From: Phorcus lineatus
Lineage: Eukaryota; Mollusca; Gastropoda; Trochida; Trochidae
Assembly: GCA_921293015.1 (NCBI GenBank)
Contig: OV121089.1
Coordinates: 40,906,520 to 40,970,519, forward strand
DNA length: 64,000 bases
Direction: 5' to 3'
The position numbers and the translations under genes are program-made. Below are positions 24,174 to 38,093 of this stretch, piece after piece; position 1 is the stretch's first letter, and each line of letters starts with the position of its first letter. The notes under the pieces are model-generated. The model saw nothing but the letters and a program-made list of their open reading frames with translations. It did no database searches and was not told the DNA's origin.

Positions 24174-27100
24174 CTATTGTATACAACAAGCCTGTGACCT
24201 CATCCTGAGTCTGTTGACCGCAGTGATGCCAGTAGCGAGAGACCGGAAGCTGGTCTGTCGTTTGAGTCTCATCTGTTGGTCTTCCTTGATGGACATGGCC
24301 AGCCTCTTCAACTGAGGCGTGGCCTGCTGCATGTGCTCGATGTCACTTTCCAATGGTTTGTGATGACCTTCTGGGGGGACCCGACTAGGCAGTGTGTCCA
24401 CCAGCTCGCACACAGGATCGCTCAGCTCGAGGACGAGACTCAGAATCATTATGCGGCCGTCCTCGCATCCTACTGTGATGGTTCTGTCGTCCTCGGCAAT
24501 ATCAATACAGTTTGCTTTACCATGAACAAACAGTTGTCCTTTCGACTCTCCGTCTGCTGATCTCACTACCAGAACTGAGCGACGATCCTTCGAGATTCCC
24601 ACAACATATGCACCATCTAGTGCAAGCTTGTAGCACCCCTTTGCAAACTGTGGTTTCAGCATGGCGAGTAGTTTGTTTTCCTTGTTTGAAAAGACTCTCA
24701 ACCGATCGTCCACAATAATGGAACTGAATCTTGAAATGATAGTCAAGTCAAGTCTGGAGTCGGGTTTCACTATGTGCAGCATATGTCTCAACACAGTTTC
24801 AGTGACAGGGTCATACACTATAGCAGCTTTGTGAGACGGTTCTTCAAGAACCAGGCCCTCAATCTTGTCAAACCTTGCACTGATCATGTCCTTAGCATAG
24901 ATCATCAACAGCTTGTCGCCTTCAATGACCCTGACGTCCACGAACTGATCATCGGGATCAGCATGTTTCAAGAAGTTTTTCACACAAAGCAAATCCTCCT
25001 TCGGGTTCTTGTCAAGAAGTGTCCGCGCAAACAGTTTGAAGAAATGCTTTCTTGATATTTCTACTTTTGTAATCGGGTGATGCTCTTTTTCACAGAACTG
25101 TAGAACCGTGTAAAATGCATTGAAAAGCACTGGACCATTTCTCACTGTCATCACCACGGGTCTGCACATGAATTCCGACTGGATCGGGATACCAAACTCG
25201 GAATGGACTGGAATGCACTTTTCAGGAGAGCCAAATTCGTTTTGGAAAGGTAGACTCAATACGGGATCACTTTCAACCTTGACATCTGGATCAATCACCA
25301 TCACTTTGTAAGTGTTGCTCGTCCAGTCGACTGAACTGTAGAAGATGCACTGAACAACTGCAACGATAGTGTTGCTTGTGTTGAACACCACATATCTGTT
25401 AGTATCAAACTCTTCAATCTTTTCTCGTGTGGAAATGTTCCAGATTACATCTCTCGTGAGCAAAGTTTTTATTCCAGGCCTGTAGTCGTTCATATCACCT
25501 TTGTAACCCTTTGTTACACCATATACTCCAAGAGGGGATAATTCACATGCCAAGATTTTATCCCAGATATCTTTACTATGTTGAAGCACTGCAAGTATTT
25601 TTCCTGAATCTTGATCAATGATCTTTGCTTCAGGGTATCGAACCCCACAGAATATGCTTGGTGGTAGAGGATACAACCACTGAACCCACAGGACCACTTA
25701 TCACCTCGTTTGAATGTTGAACATCGGAATCGAGGTTGTCCATGTCCCATACTTGCAGCGTGTTGTTTTTGAGGAGAGCAACGACCTTGTTGAGTGTGTC
25801 TAAAGTGAATATCTTCTCAATGACAGATATTGAAGCGTGAAGAAGTCGTATTGGTGATCCAGTTCTCGTTTCCCACACAGCAATGTAGGCATCCCTTGAT
25901 GCTACGATAAGGTCGTCATTCGGGGTAAAGCCTGCACCTGTGAAAGGCGTCATAGTTCTCTGAAACACCCCTGATGGCATCTTCTGTAGCATGTACAGCA
26001 GCTTCTCCTCATCCGCGTTGATGAGATATAGACATCGTTTGCTCCTGACCAGAATCAAATGTTCGTTGTGAGAGACATGGAATTCTTGGATGTCAATGTT
26101 TTCAATGATGTCTGAGGTACTTGGTACTCTGTTGGTTATGTCGAAGTGAACACTTTGCAGCAGCTTTGATTTTGTTAGGACATAACATTTCATCCTTTTC
26201 TTATTGAAAGCTATCTGAGTTGGCTCGTCATTTGTTTTCCCAACACATTTCCTTTCTAAATGCGGCAGTGAGTACAGCAGGATGTTTCTGTCCGTATTAA
26301 AGACTACAAATGATTCCGTCTTGCATATAGACACCGCACTGCTTCTGCAGGTGAACTTATGTAGTACTTTCCCATGGTCTATATCCACAATACAGGGGCC
26401 CACTCCATACTTGGTTGTGAAGGCAATGTATCTATTGGAGATGTCAACATATGCAACCTCCCCGTATCCACAGTCAACGTCAGCATGGATTTCGCCACAG
26501 TCGGTCTTGAATATCGTTACATAACGATTTTTTGAGAATATATTGAGGAATCTTCCGTTCTTGGTAGGATGGATCTCGCCAATGGGCATCTGTATATCTT
26601 GTCTAGGTTCTCCCTGAGTCAGCTCCCAAATCTTCAGAGTTTTACTGTAGTATGGCTTTGCAGTCATGAGGATACCATCTGGACTGTTGAAGACGTCTAC
26701 GTCCACACAGGACCTTATCTTCTCATCAATCTCCCACTCGTACTGGAGAGGTCCACCAGGGACGCTGTAGATCTGGCAGTTGGGGACAAGAGGGCAGGTG
26801 TTCTGTGCATGTAAGTCACACTGCCTAACCAGGTCATGGATTATTGGATAGTAGTGGATGTGAGGTAGAAGTCGACCTGATAGTTCAGCTCCTAATGAGG
26901 AAGGGTTGAGCTTCAATGCTGTTCCTGACATCCTGAGGGCATCGCCGACCAGACACGTCTCTTTGTCCACGAAAATATTGAAGTCTCCAATCATCTGCTG
27001 TAGTGACACAGCCTTCAACTTGGCGTAGAGGAATTCAAAGTTACACAGACACTCCCTCTTCAACCTCTCAATTTGATCAGTTTGGAGCAGACTGAATGGT

Positions 27101-30100
27101 AGCTGGTTCATCTTACGAAAGTTGTACCTTTCAGTTACATCTCCAGTTTTATAGATGAGGGGTTGTTCTGGAACAATTCGACAGGCAGCTGAGTGAGGGT
27201 CTGTCCTCTGCAAGCGACTCATCAGTTTTGGTTGGTATTGAAAGGGCTTCTTCTTGGTTCCACTCCATGTACCAAGGTAGTAATCCGCGATGTTCCTGTG
27301 GATGGTGAGCAGCTCAGATTCATCTGATAGGTAACGCTCACAAGCTGCATTCACAAACTGCATGTGGTACCATGAGAGAACAACTATGTCATCTGCCTCT
27401 CTTTCAACGAGGAAGGAGGATATTTCTAGGTACAGTCTTGACCAAAGATTGGGCGGAATTCTTCTCACAGGCGGTTCCCAAAGAGTGAAGAGACTGTTGA
27501 GGACGTCATCATCTAATGAGAGGATATCTTCCAGTTCTGACTCACTGAGTCCATTTCTCGCTGCTGTGATGTATCCAAAAGCTCTTGACACAAAAATCTT
27601 TCCATATTTTTTCTCAAGCCGAGTGAATAGTTTGTGAATACTGGCCTCAATCGTGTGTTCTAGCGCTTTCTTGTCAAGTTCGTCATATGACTTCCATCTG
27701 ATTGCTTCCTGGAAGGTAAGGGTGATGAAAAGAGGGAGAGTACAGTGTTGGAATGCCTGCTCAACTAGCCGCCATTGTGGGTAAGTGATGGCCTTCTTGG
27801 CATGCTCCAACAGCACCCTCATCACTTGCTTGCAGTCAGTGTGCTGCAGGGGAAGGACTTCTAGAAAATTTTTCTCAATTTTATTTTCCAGACGTTCCAG
27901 TATCCCATACCTTTCTGGAATCGTTGACACTATGATTTTCACATTTGGAGCTAATCTCGCGGGTAACCAGTCTAGACTGTGGGCAGCGTTCGCTCGGGAT
28001 AACTGATTCAAGGCATCGAGGAAAATGACTACCACACCATTGAAGGTTCCCTTTTGCACCATGTTTCTGAAGTACAGCTTCAAACTAGTGTAATTGTCAG
28101 GGACTGCAGACCGATGCTGCTTGGAAATGTATGCAAGCTGGTGACACAGGGAATACAGCAACTGATGACTAGAGGAACTCTGTGGCGTTGTTCCTATAAA
28201 TCGGACAACAACTGCCATCCTCATTTCATTTTCATTTAGAGCAACAACGTCATTTACCATGCTGACAGCTTTTGACATAAGGGAGGTCTTGCCGCTGCCT
28301 GACTCCCCATGAACTACAAAGGCTTGAGAACTTGGTGTCTCAATGTATTCTCTAATGTCCACCAGCATCTGTTTCCTGCCCACAAATGTCTCGCACCTGT
28401 TCTTTGCGATTGTCCAATGTTGGGAGGCCTCTGTGAAGAGTTCATCGTCTTTTAGCTTGTTCCGTTTGGCCATGTTTCTGTCAATCAACAGCTTCACGCT
28501 TGAGTAAAAGTGTTTGCATACTGTCTGCAAATAGTCATTATGCTTTTCTTGATGAATTCCTTGACTTCGCTCCCACTCCACGCTCGACTTTAACATGTTC
28601 TGGTTTGGGACTTTGCCCTTACACTTTTCCCTGAGATCTGCGAGCGACTTTGCTGCCGGCAGGTTTGGCTCCGACGAATCTGGCTTCAGATCTTTGAACC
28701 TGCGCACAAGTTTATGGTTCTCGTCTCCCTCCATTCCGTTGATGTCCCGTATGTAAACAAGACAGTTAGATTCTCTCTCCTTCTCTTTCAAGACGTTCAC
28801 CAGACCCTCATAAATCTCCTGTTCAGTCACTGAAACCGAGATAACTTCCAATAAAGCTCAACTTTATTTACCAGGAAAACATCATTATATATCTTTCATC
28901 CAATAAGACCATAAGCGAAGTATATTATATAACTATCAATCTGCGGGTTTCCTAAAAGTGATTCACTGTTTAAATTTAATCATGTCAGCAATGTTTTTTT
29001 GACAACAACTCTTTCCTTGTAAAAATCACAACGTTTTGGAGTATATGCTTACTTATTCATCGTGTGGGATGTTTGGAATAGCAAAATGGGACACATATAT
29101 ACCATAATAGATAAAACATGTGCCCTGTATCCCATTCTGTTATTCCACACATCCCGCCTACCATGCAAGAGGATGATGGCATATACGTTATCTAGACTGT
29201 CTTTGAGTAACCATGAGAACTACGAAATATCTTTATTTGTTGGCATTTCTTCCTCAGAAACCCATAAGCTCGAAACAGTTGAGTATGAAGTAAGACATGA
29301 TTTACCGGACGACTTGAGGGTTCTGAGCGACCCTCTGTGGAGTTCAGAGGCATCAGCTGCACCCTCCGCTCCCTTGTACAACACTGCGCGGAGCTGGTCT
29401 TCGACCTCAAACCACTTCCGACCTGTGGCGTCTGCAAATTTACAATGACATCAACGCTTATTTTCGGACATGAAGCGAAACTAAACTAAGTATTACCTTG
29501 TGATTAAAATTTTTAGCAATACTACTCAAATAGTTACCTTTTTCAAGAAACCCATGTGTTATTCAAATTATTTAGTGTTAGGCGTTTCTAAGGCATTCTT
29601 GTCAGACAACCGACCTTTAATTTTGCTAGCTGGCTGCAGTCTGTACATGGCCGGAAGTGAATTCTGGTCTTTCAGATAGCATGTGTCCAGCAGTTTGACG
29701 TCAGCGGCAGAAATTTCTAGGTGAGCTCTGATGGCCTCAAATTCGCTTCGGATAATGGCTGCCGGAAGTGGACAGCAGCCGTATCTTTGTCCAATCAAAG
29801 TCTGAAATTACCAAAGAACTTTAATCTTTTAAATCTTTCTAATCTTTTAACAATTGTATATTTAGAAAATGTACACAATAATTATCTAATAATTTCTGGG
29901 TAACAGTAGTGTATGAACTGAACTCTTATGAAATCAAATAATAAACTCTGTGGTAACTTTGCATTCGGTTCTATAGGATATATGGTTATTTTCTTGAACT
30001 TAAGGCTTTCGTCTACTCACCACGAAGTTGGGTCCTATGGAGAGATCCTGGCAATGCCTAAGTTCTGAGAGACAAAGACTGGCAGCTGAATGGTCATCGC

Positions 30101-32842
30101 TCGCCTCGGGAGGCACTCCCCAACGCATGTCAACCGCCTAGGGGAGAGAAACAAGAAAACAAGTGTAGAGGCAGAGACAGAAAATTACCGGTTAAAAACA
30201 CAGATCGCTGTTCTGGTACTAAGTTCGAAATTACCAATTTGTTGAAAGTAGAGGATAATCGTGCTACGCTGAAAGATAGTATTTTGTTAAAATTCGACGA
30301 CCTTACTTTTTAGACTGTTTAATACTTTGAGCTCAAATCATTCATGAGGATATGACAATGTTAAAAACTGGAGGGAGTTCAGTACCTTGTTTAAAGGTTT
30401 TAGGCAAGATTGGTATTTAATTAAATACATACCTGAAAGTCAATTCCATACTTGTGAGAACAGTACTGCCTCAGTTTCGGGTAAGCGTATTCAGCAAGTG
30501 CATTCCTTTCTTCTGTCATATCTAAAATAGTAAACTTCTTTGTTAACACTTACAAGCAATGATCTGTAAATTAAATCATTTTCATTATGTTGTATAAGAT
30601 GTATGTAAAATTGTTTAAATCTGCATATCGTCTCGTCGCATTACTTCTGGCAAACCAGGTGCTCACCAGTGAATGTAGAACTGATAAAGATCTTGACGAC
30701 TTTGGACTTGGGTCTTGGAATTTTGTACAGTTCCAGCTTGCCCATGAGAAGACAATCCACCATTTCCTTGTCCTCGTCCGCCAGGTGGCGGTAACGCAGA
30801 ATACTCTCGCGCTGATCATCTCGAACTCCATTTTCTGTGACGTCATCCTGATGACAGAACTTCAGAGGAACTGCCTTCTCTGGAATATGATAACACAAAT
30901 TTTTTAAAAATGACTTTCTCTCAAAATCGAATCTTGATTTCAATACGTGATTTGACCAATCGTCTTTAAACTTCGCCTTCATTATACAATTATTAGTATG
31001 TAGCATATATGAACAGCTTATCATGCAATTAATAGCACAATATTAAGGAAAATCTGACGTAGGCAATCAAGACTTAATTATTGAAGCTTCACAGTCAGAT
31101 ACGCCCTTATAGTACATGAAGGCTGACCAAGATTATTGTGGGTTTTAATACTACTGAAAACAAAATTTCTTATCATTAATAAATATCCAGATTGAAAAAG
31201 GGAAGCCTTGTGTTGAGAATATGAGGTAGATATATATATATAGGGTAGATTACTTATACTTATTTCGACATCTATGACATGAAGCTTCGGAATTATTTAC
31301 AAAACCACCCTTCTATTTAACCGTAAAAGTACTCAGAGTATATCAACATATCTTCAGCATTTATATTATAGCAAGCCACTCTCATTGGTTTAAATTGATG
31401 AATATATATTTGGGGAGAAAACATTTGTGTTAACCCTGTCACTGAATAAGTCTCATTTATGGTCTAAGGTGCCCGTTGTCTTGCTTTCAATGGGTTAATT
31501 TAGCTAACCAGATCGGGATCTTGAGTTAATGGTTACCTGTTGAATCCCCGAGGTATCGGATTACATAAAGCCCGACTTATCGCTCCAACTGTGTAATTAA
31601 TACTGCACCCTTCCATTCAGACAGCGCCACACGGCACTGCCTAGCGACAAGTAACCCCACCGAGACCCTCATATGTCTCCACTCGGTGAACGCAAGTCCT
31701 ACCTTAGACTGTTGATCATTCACGCTAGCCGTTAAACATAGCCTCTTCGTAAGCAAGTCTACAGTTTGGATGATTTGCACTTAACTGAAGATCTCATTTC
31801 ATTGAGGAGCCTTTCCTATGATTGATATGAACAATCATTAATTTAAAAATTTACATTTCCGAGACTGGGTGTTAGTCTAGGTCGTCTCTACCGCGGTAGA
31901 TAGTGTACGCCTTCTATCAACTGGACTTTGTATGAAAATTACACCTTGAATGCCAATTTAGCTAATAAGTTTCACATTCAGAAGTATAATTGAAAGTGGT
32001 ATAAAGTAATATCCTATATTAAAATGCAGAAACAAGGGTTGTATCTTTTGAATAGTCTTGACCAGAAGATTGTAATTGTATGCAACAATGTTTGATATAA
32101 CTGCACTTCGGTGACCTCATGGGCGTAACTCATCACCCTTCAAACACTTTATTATGAAGTGGGGCGACAGGATCATCATAATCAGGGCCTGTGTTTTCGA
32201 AGCTCTCTTAGCACTAAGATAATCGCAAGTACCATACGTTAACATTGGCTTACCACTATCTTAGCACTTAGTGCCTTGTGAATCTCATTTCGGTTACAGA
32301 GTCACAAATTTTATAATTCAGAACCCCCATCGGCTAAGCAGTCTGTAAATAAACATTTATTTGTATGACTTTTTCTTCTGGAGAAGAAGATAATTATAGA
32401 CTTTAGGGCTTTGACTTTGGCCCTTATCGAGTACTCAAATTTACAATTAACGATATCTATTTGCGAAGGGTTATGTAAAGAAGATTTCAACTCAGCGGTG
32501 CTTGAGAAGAAGTTTTAAATCGAAATATTTATTTGATGAATGGACGGTAGAATGCCGGACACCCTGCCATCCCAAAAGCTCATCAAGTCTTTGAGACATA
32601 ATAAAACGCTAGATATCGTTAAAAAAACTAATGAAATACAGGGCCAATGGCTTTATTCATTGACAGGTTCACATTTCTCGTATGTTGTAATCTGATGACA
32701 CAACCAGTGATCTAAGCTTCTTGAAACAACGACACTTACCTGCGAACACGTGCAGCGAATGTTCTGTTTGCTTGTTAGCATCTTCACTGACGCATAGACT
32801 AAACACCTGGCATAAGGTCCCCTGAATCACAATCTCACTCAT
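24174..32842 (-). CDS. NWD1/NWD2-like NACHT and WD40-repeat protein (seven exons, one frame break)
   Basis: Minus-strand exons are 32740-32842, 30667-30879, 30433-30521, 30021-30137, 29615-29801, 29306-29431 and 24174-28829, all in compatible phase, giving about 1,830 residues. The N-terminus carries the DUF4062-type module of NWD proteins (KIFISSTFTDMTEERNAL, then AEYAYPKLRQYC, AVDMRWGVP, LIGQRYGCCPLP). A NACHT ATPase follows, with Walker A GESGSGKT near residue 453 and Walker B VVVIFLDAL near 545. Then come winged-helix-like and diverged WD40 sequence (IAVWETRTGSPIRLL, LQVWDMDN) and a basic tail. Such STAND proteins act as cytosolic scaffolds or sensors that switch on nucleotide binding. 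The big last exon changes frame at the CCCC run 25643-25646: the first frame stops at 25630, while coding continues in the other frame through VRYPEAKIIDQDSGKI to 24174. One extra base in the assembly, or a recent mutation, would explain this. First ATG is at 32842 (MSEIVIQ). Confidence 0.88.
29059..29163. repeat. Fold-back MITE in an intron of the NACHT-WD40 gene
   Basis: The left arm (CGTGTGGGATGTTTGGAATA, 29059-29097) pairs with the reverse complement of the right arm (29117-29161, containing TATTCCACACATCCCGCC), with a few mismatches and a loop of about 20 bases. It lies between the sixth and seventh exons and is not coding. Confidence 0.6.
32186..32290. repeat. Small palindromic MITE-like repeat (TTCGAAGCT family), copy 2
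   Basis: It starts GGCCTGTGTTTTCGAAGCTC, continues CTTAGCACTAAGATA, and carries the partner CTATCTTAGCACTTAG near the right end, so the repeat folds on itself. It shares plan and terminal words with the copy at 4852-4940. It lies in the first intron of the NACHT-WD40 gene. Confidence 0.55.
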
Positions 32843-35654
32843 CTTAAGGTTTAGGTCAAGATAATCACTGTTTGTACACGCCAAGGTTTCAAGACGTTGA
32901 TTTTACTGTTCATCTTAGCACATGGGGAATGATTACCAAGTAAATCTAGAGCTCAACTTAGGTTAGGCCTTCTCAAAGCGAATACTAGACTATTGTAAAC
33001 GGGTTAACACTCACCTATACACACCACTTTCTAAACTATTATACAATTTAACTCAATGGATATACAGCAGTGACTAAGTAATCGACGACTAAGTACGACC
33101 ATCGTTATATGTAAAACTCTTTATCATGTAGTGCCTGTGGAAGATATTGTTATTGTTAAAACAGTAGCGTAATCTCGCTGTCCATGTTAGGGATTACATT
33201 ACATTTTATCACTGTGTATATTGAAGATGACTTGCTTTCAGTACTCACTGGTTAGAGTTCAACATTGTATTGTCTTGAAAAATAATGTGAGGTAACAAAT
33301 TGCCATATGATGTCACATCATTTCTGTGACGACGAACTCTTTGCGGCTGACTGTCATGGACAGCTTGCCCATTTTCCAAAGTATACATGATTTTGTTTTG
33401 AGAAGACGCGTGTTCTTAGCGAACAGTCGAAGAAATTATAGTTTTATGCGTAGAATAAGGAAATGACGTAGGCATTTCAAATGGTTGCTTTTAAAATGGC
33501 GTCGCTGGTTTTAAACAGACTTGTTATCCAACCAGGCTTCACCCTATCTAGCTGGGAAAGTACTCAGAAAACAAACTCGGTATTGAGAGAATTGGCTAGG
33601 ACAAATAACTAAACCATACAATTGGGGAATGAAATAGGTAAAAATATTTTTAGATCAAAATTTTAAAGATCCGTTTTACTGTTGACAGCTATCTGTATAT
33701 CTACATTTATTTGAATAAGTGATTGGTACAATCGTTGATACCAAAGTACTTTGGCTCTGCAGTGGAAGTAAGACGTTATCGATTAAAGCACTTTAAAAGG
33801 GGCAGTGCAATGCACAGAGCTTATATCTACTTTATACACTGGTGCCGAGAATGATAAGAGGCTTAAAATACATTCCGACCAATTGCTTTTGAATTCGCCT
33901 TCATCACTGAACCACTTATACCCTATTTAAAGTGACGTTTGTGTCAACTTGTAATCAATTTAAGCCACTCTTGGCTAACAAATAGTACAAGATTGCCTCA
34001 TCAACAAGCCATAGACTCGATATGTCCCAGCATGCCACATGTCACTGGTAACAATATTTCACTCCTTTGCTACCCGTTAATGATACATAATAGAATCCAG
34101 TTCAACTTTCAATTGTGATGTATTCTTTACTTTAGAAGATGTTGATTGTATTCAAGGCCTTTGCTCTATATACAGTTTACAAAATTAGTCAAAATAATAT
34201 TATTCAAGATTCGGCAGTGTAAACTTTTATTCAAACAATTCATCTCTTAATTTAATGGCATGTCTTTTTAAACAATGACAAATTTGTAATATTTTCATCA
34301 CCAGATGATAATAATGATTAGACGTTACTTCTGGGGGCTTCAATGGGTGTCGATCAGGTACATATATATATTTTTTTTTTTGTTTAATCATTAATTTTCA
34401 GAAAAAAATGGATTTCGTTTTTAACTGCGTCTTTGCATAATGGACAAACCATTTGGTTTCTTTCGAGTGACAGTATTCATCCTTTATCTATGAACAAATT
34501 AACTTATCCAAGTCTTAATCTAACCAAACTACACCTCAAATCTCTAGCTGTGAGTATGGATAGATAGGTTTCTGACTAAAGTAGACTTTTAAATATTCAA
34601 AAACAACCATAGTGTGTGCTAGATTGTCATCCCCGACGAAACAGATTTAAAGATCTATTACGAAAACCTAGCTTTGATGATGCATCAATATTTCCAACGA
34701 TTTGGTTTAACCAGACGAAACCAAAGCCATGGGAAAACAATCAAGATCTAACGTAAGATGCAAAAGTTACTTTCCTATATTATCTACATAGATCATCATA
34801 TTATATGACAATTTTGGAATACGATGATAAGGCATGTGAATGATTTTTAACCAGGTTAGACATTTTATCTGTGACGTATGATATGACCCCAATGATATTC
34901 ATAAAGAGACGGTTGCATGTTCAGTACCTAATGTCTGTTCCGCGATACGTCTCCATTTCTAAAGATTGTAACTAAGAAATCGGATTTTTGTATATGAAGC
35001 ACGGAATTAATTTGGAACGCTTTAGTACTGAGGGGAGTATATTTATTGGAGTATAGGATTGGGGGCAACGAACCCTACATTCCCCGCAAACTCTAACATA
35101 AAACCAAATAATAAAAATTATTTTGGTGTTTTTCAGACGCTGATGTCAGCTTACAAACATTTATATTGTATGCCGACCAACATGCGGCTCTAATCTACTC
35201 TATCTACTCTATCTAGTAGGGCGGTAGAAGCATTGCATCCAACCTGGCTCTATACCAGATCTACACCTCACATTCCTACACGCCATACTCATGTTCCGCT
35301 AGGTTGGAGTGGTGCACTACTCATCTCTGAAATGGAGTAGTTCTCTCTGATCAAGTCCCGGTATAATTAAAGATATTAGTTGGTATATTAGCTGGAGAGG
35401 ATTGATGTATTTACAATCGATGGGTTTTTAATTACCTAAATGTCTATTTTAGAAATACAAGGTTACGTTAAGATTATGCCATTAGTTAATTCAAAAATTA
35501 CATTTTAGGTTGTTGTTTTTGCACATACATGCAATTTTTGGGTAAAATTATCGCCATACAAGCAAATGTCATCTGTATCATTAAAAACACCCAGAAACTA
35601 TTTCGAGACTAACAGATGAGTATGACTGAGGCATGTTGCATAGGACATTTTCAA

Positions 35655-35824
35655 TCGTCTCCTGACATGTCGCCGATTGAGCACTTCTGGGATAACCTCC
35701 ATCCACGAATCAGACAGCGATAACCACCTCAACGAAGGCGTCAACAGCTGATTCAAACGCTGATAGAATATTGGAAAGAATCTCCATCGTCACCAATGCG
35801 CAGACGTGTATTTGCATTTATCCA
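35655..35824 (+). pseudogene. Tc1/mariner transposase C-terminal remnant
   Basis: One frame reads SSPDMSPIEHFWDNLHPRI followed by RQR, a stop (35721-35723), then PPQRRRQQLIQTLIEYWKES and MRRRVFAFI. This is the hallmark end of Tc1-like transposases (SPDLNPIEHLWDEL...RRVR...LQQALIEEW). PIEHFWD contains the last acidic residue region of the DDE/D catalytic core. Only the final roughly 55 codons are recognisable, with one in-frame stop. No terminal inverted repeats were identified. Confidence 0.8.
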
Positions 35825-36957
35825 GGTCCAAGAAGGACACACCCGTTATTGACAGTTTTATTTTCAATTCTGAAAGCGTCTGTATTAATGAGTGGAGTAT
35901 TTTAAGTTTGGACCCTTCTCTACATGTCACATTATAACGAACTACGTACTAATACTGCACTTTCAGTCTCATTGCTATTAGTCGATGTACTACACTTTTC
36001 TAAAATACCTACAATTTTAATGACACACCTTCACATCTAACAACTGTGATTCTTTGAATGAGTCAATGGCATCCTATACAAACACGTATATATAATGAGA
36101 ACATATAAACACATAATGAGAGCAAGGGTAACTGCGCTAAAATACAAAGAAACAAGCGATGATGTTTGATATGTGGAACGACTCTGTTATGTGTTAATGT
36201 CTATACCTAACAGCATGTTGACACTGAATCAATGTAGATGTTATTGAATTTAAGTGGCAAAGGGTATGTTTCATAATTTGTGTTAATGGTTAAATATGAG
36301 GCAAAACACCAATTTCCTGAGGTAAGTTCACATAGCCTTTCCAAAATTCAATTTTTAAATCTTAACTGTAAAAATTACGATATTTTCTAGTTTTCAATGA
36401 TAATTGAAAAGAGGCCACATAAATGTTATGAAGTTGAAATTCTGCGACCCATTTACATGTTTATATGTAATGTGACTTACCTGCCCCTTTCAATTGTCGT
36501 GATGTCTGCTGTATATAAGATTTCAAAATTACGTTTCAGTCATTGGCGCGCGTCATTGTCCGGTTTTCGATCATAAATTACGCCTTTAACCTGTTTATTG
36601 TCATTGTTGTGAACTGATAAGCACTAAGATTCTTGTTGAATAAAACCATTTATAAAGTTTGACATATTTGACTCTAACATAATACCCTGTGGCCCTTTAA
36701 ATATTTGTATATTTAGAGAACGGATATGAAATGACAAACGATTACTTTTTCAAATTAGTCAAATCAAGAAAAACTTTCCTTTTCATCAAATGATGTGTTA
36801 AATGAAAAAAGGCCATGTAGATAATGGAAATAAAATTGTGTCCTCCTTTGGCAAAATTTCCGTTTGGATCTCATTATCAGATATAGTATTAATTAGCTGC
36901 TATTAATAGTAATTAAAGTCAGGGATATCCGTATTGTATTTATTATATATATTGTCT

Positions 36958-37041
36958 CGGTCAATATTCCTCCTGTTGTTAAGAATTGTAAGTCCAAAGA
37001 GGTTTTCGCGCGAGTCTCAACAACAGGAGAAATAATGACCG
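36958..37041. repeat. 84-bp hairpin element
   Basis: The left arm (36958-36980, CGGTCAATATTCCTCCTGTT) pairs with 37019-37041 (AACAGGAGAAATAATGACCG) with about three mismatches. The loop contains TTTTCGCGCGAGTC. Probably a small fold-back transposon. No second copy was noticed in the window. Confidence 0.6.
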
Positions 37042-38093
37042 ATATACTACTGTGAGTGTTGGTATATATACTGCTTACACCCTTTAAAAAATATCTTTTC
37101 TTTTGAAGAAATAATGTCCGAGAACAAAGGTTTAGTTACATATTTGAAAGATTTTGTACCGACATAGGTGATCTATACTGATGATTCATTAAATACGAAA
37201 ACTCACCTTCTTTAAAACTCATGATTAACAGCCGTTATGATCCCACCATCGTTCATTTCAAACTCTGAACGCTTCTTAGTTATGAGTGGACCCTGACTGT
37301 GTTTTGGAGACGGTATTCCAGCGACTTGAGTTACCATATGCAGATCATAGGTATTGTACACTAATCGACCGTGGCGGACCACAGGGTTTGTGTATAGGTG
37401 GCAAGGGTTAATCCTGGCTTAGTTACCTTGCATTCCATAACTGTATTAATAATAATATAAAAAATACAAAAGCTGCATTGATGATATAAATACATTGGGT
37501 TATATTTCTAAATATTTCGTTATTCACCAAAATGTCATCAATTATTTGTTGAGGCATTTCACTTTTAATTTCAGGTACCTGTATCCTCATTGATTCTTAT
37601 ATGAACTTTTATTTTCCTGAATGTTGTATTTTTGTTTTGCTGGAAAGAATACATATTCTCTTTGATATTTTTGTGTCATACTTTCAAAAGAGTTAATTTA
37701 TAGCCATGGTAATAAAGGGTTAGCTAAGAACATGCATAATAACTTTTATTCAAAATAATTTTCTCCCATATGCAAATCCAGCAATGTGATCATTGTAGAT
37801 GTATAAATCCATTATTTGATTGGGAAAAGATTATTGTCCTGTACTTGTAGTGCAAATCGTTGCTTTGATTTTATGATAGGTTAAATAAGGTGAAATAAAC
37901 ATTAAAATATATTTTCCATTCACATTGATGATACATATAACAGATCTATAATTTGTATAAGGACTTACGGTTACCTAAGGGTTTTGCGCTTATTATCGTT
38001 AATGCTGGTATTTCCTTTATCTTTCATAATTGCATCCTCGTTACCCTTTACATTGGTATGTACTTTATCCTTTTTAGATGATTTTACGTTATC

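Larger units (their letters stand above)
32843..38055. other. Gene-free stretch upstream of the NACHT-WD40 gene
   Basis: No exon recognised. The right-hand edge of the first NACHT-WD40 exon and its promoter must lie just above 32842. Other content: a Tc1-like transposase fossil (35655-35824), a hairpin (36958-37041) and AT-rich filler with short poly-T runs. A repeated phrase CTATCTACTCTATCTA near 35200 is a tiny local repeat. Confidence 0.5.

Noticed and set aside
24276-25311. Plus-strand frames opposite the NACHT-WD40 gene
   Set aside because: Antisense shadows of the long coding exon, without splice signals or domains.
32843-32884. Upstream start of the NACHT-WD40 protein at 32884 (ACTNSDYLDLNLK)
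   Set aside because: That codon is TTG, not ATG; the first ATG in frame is at 32842.
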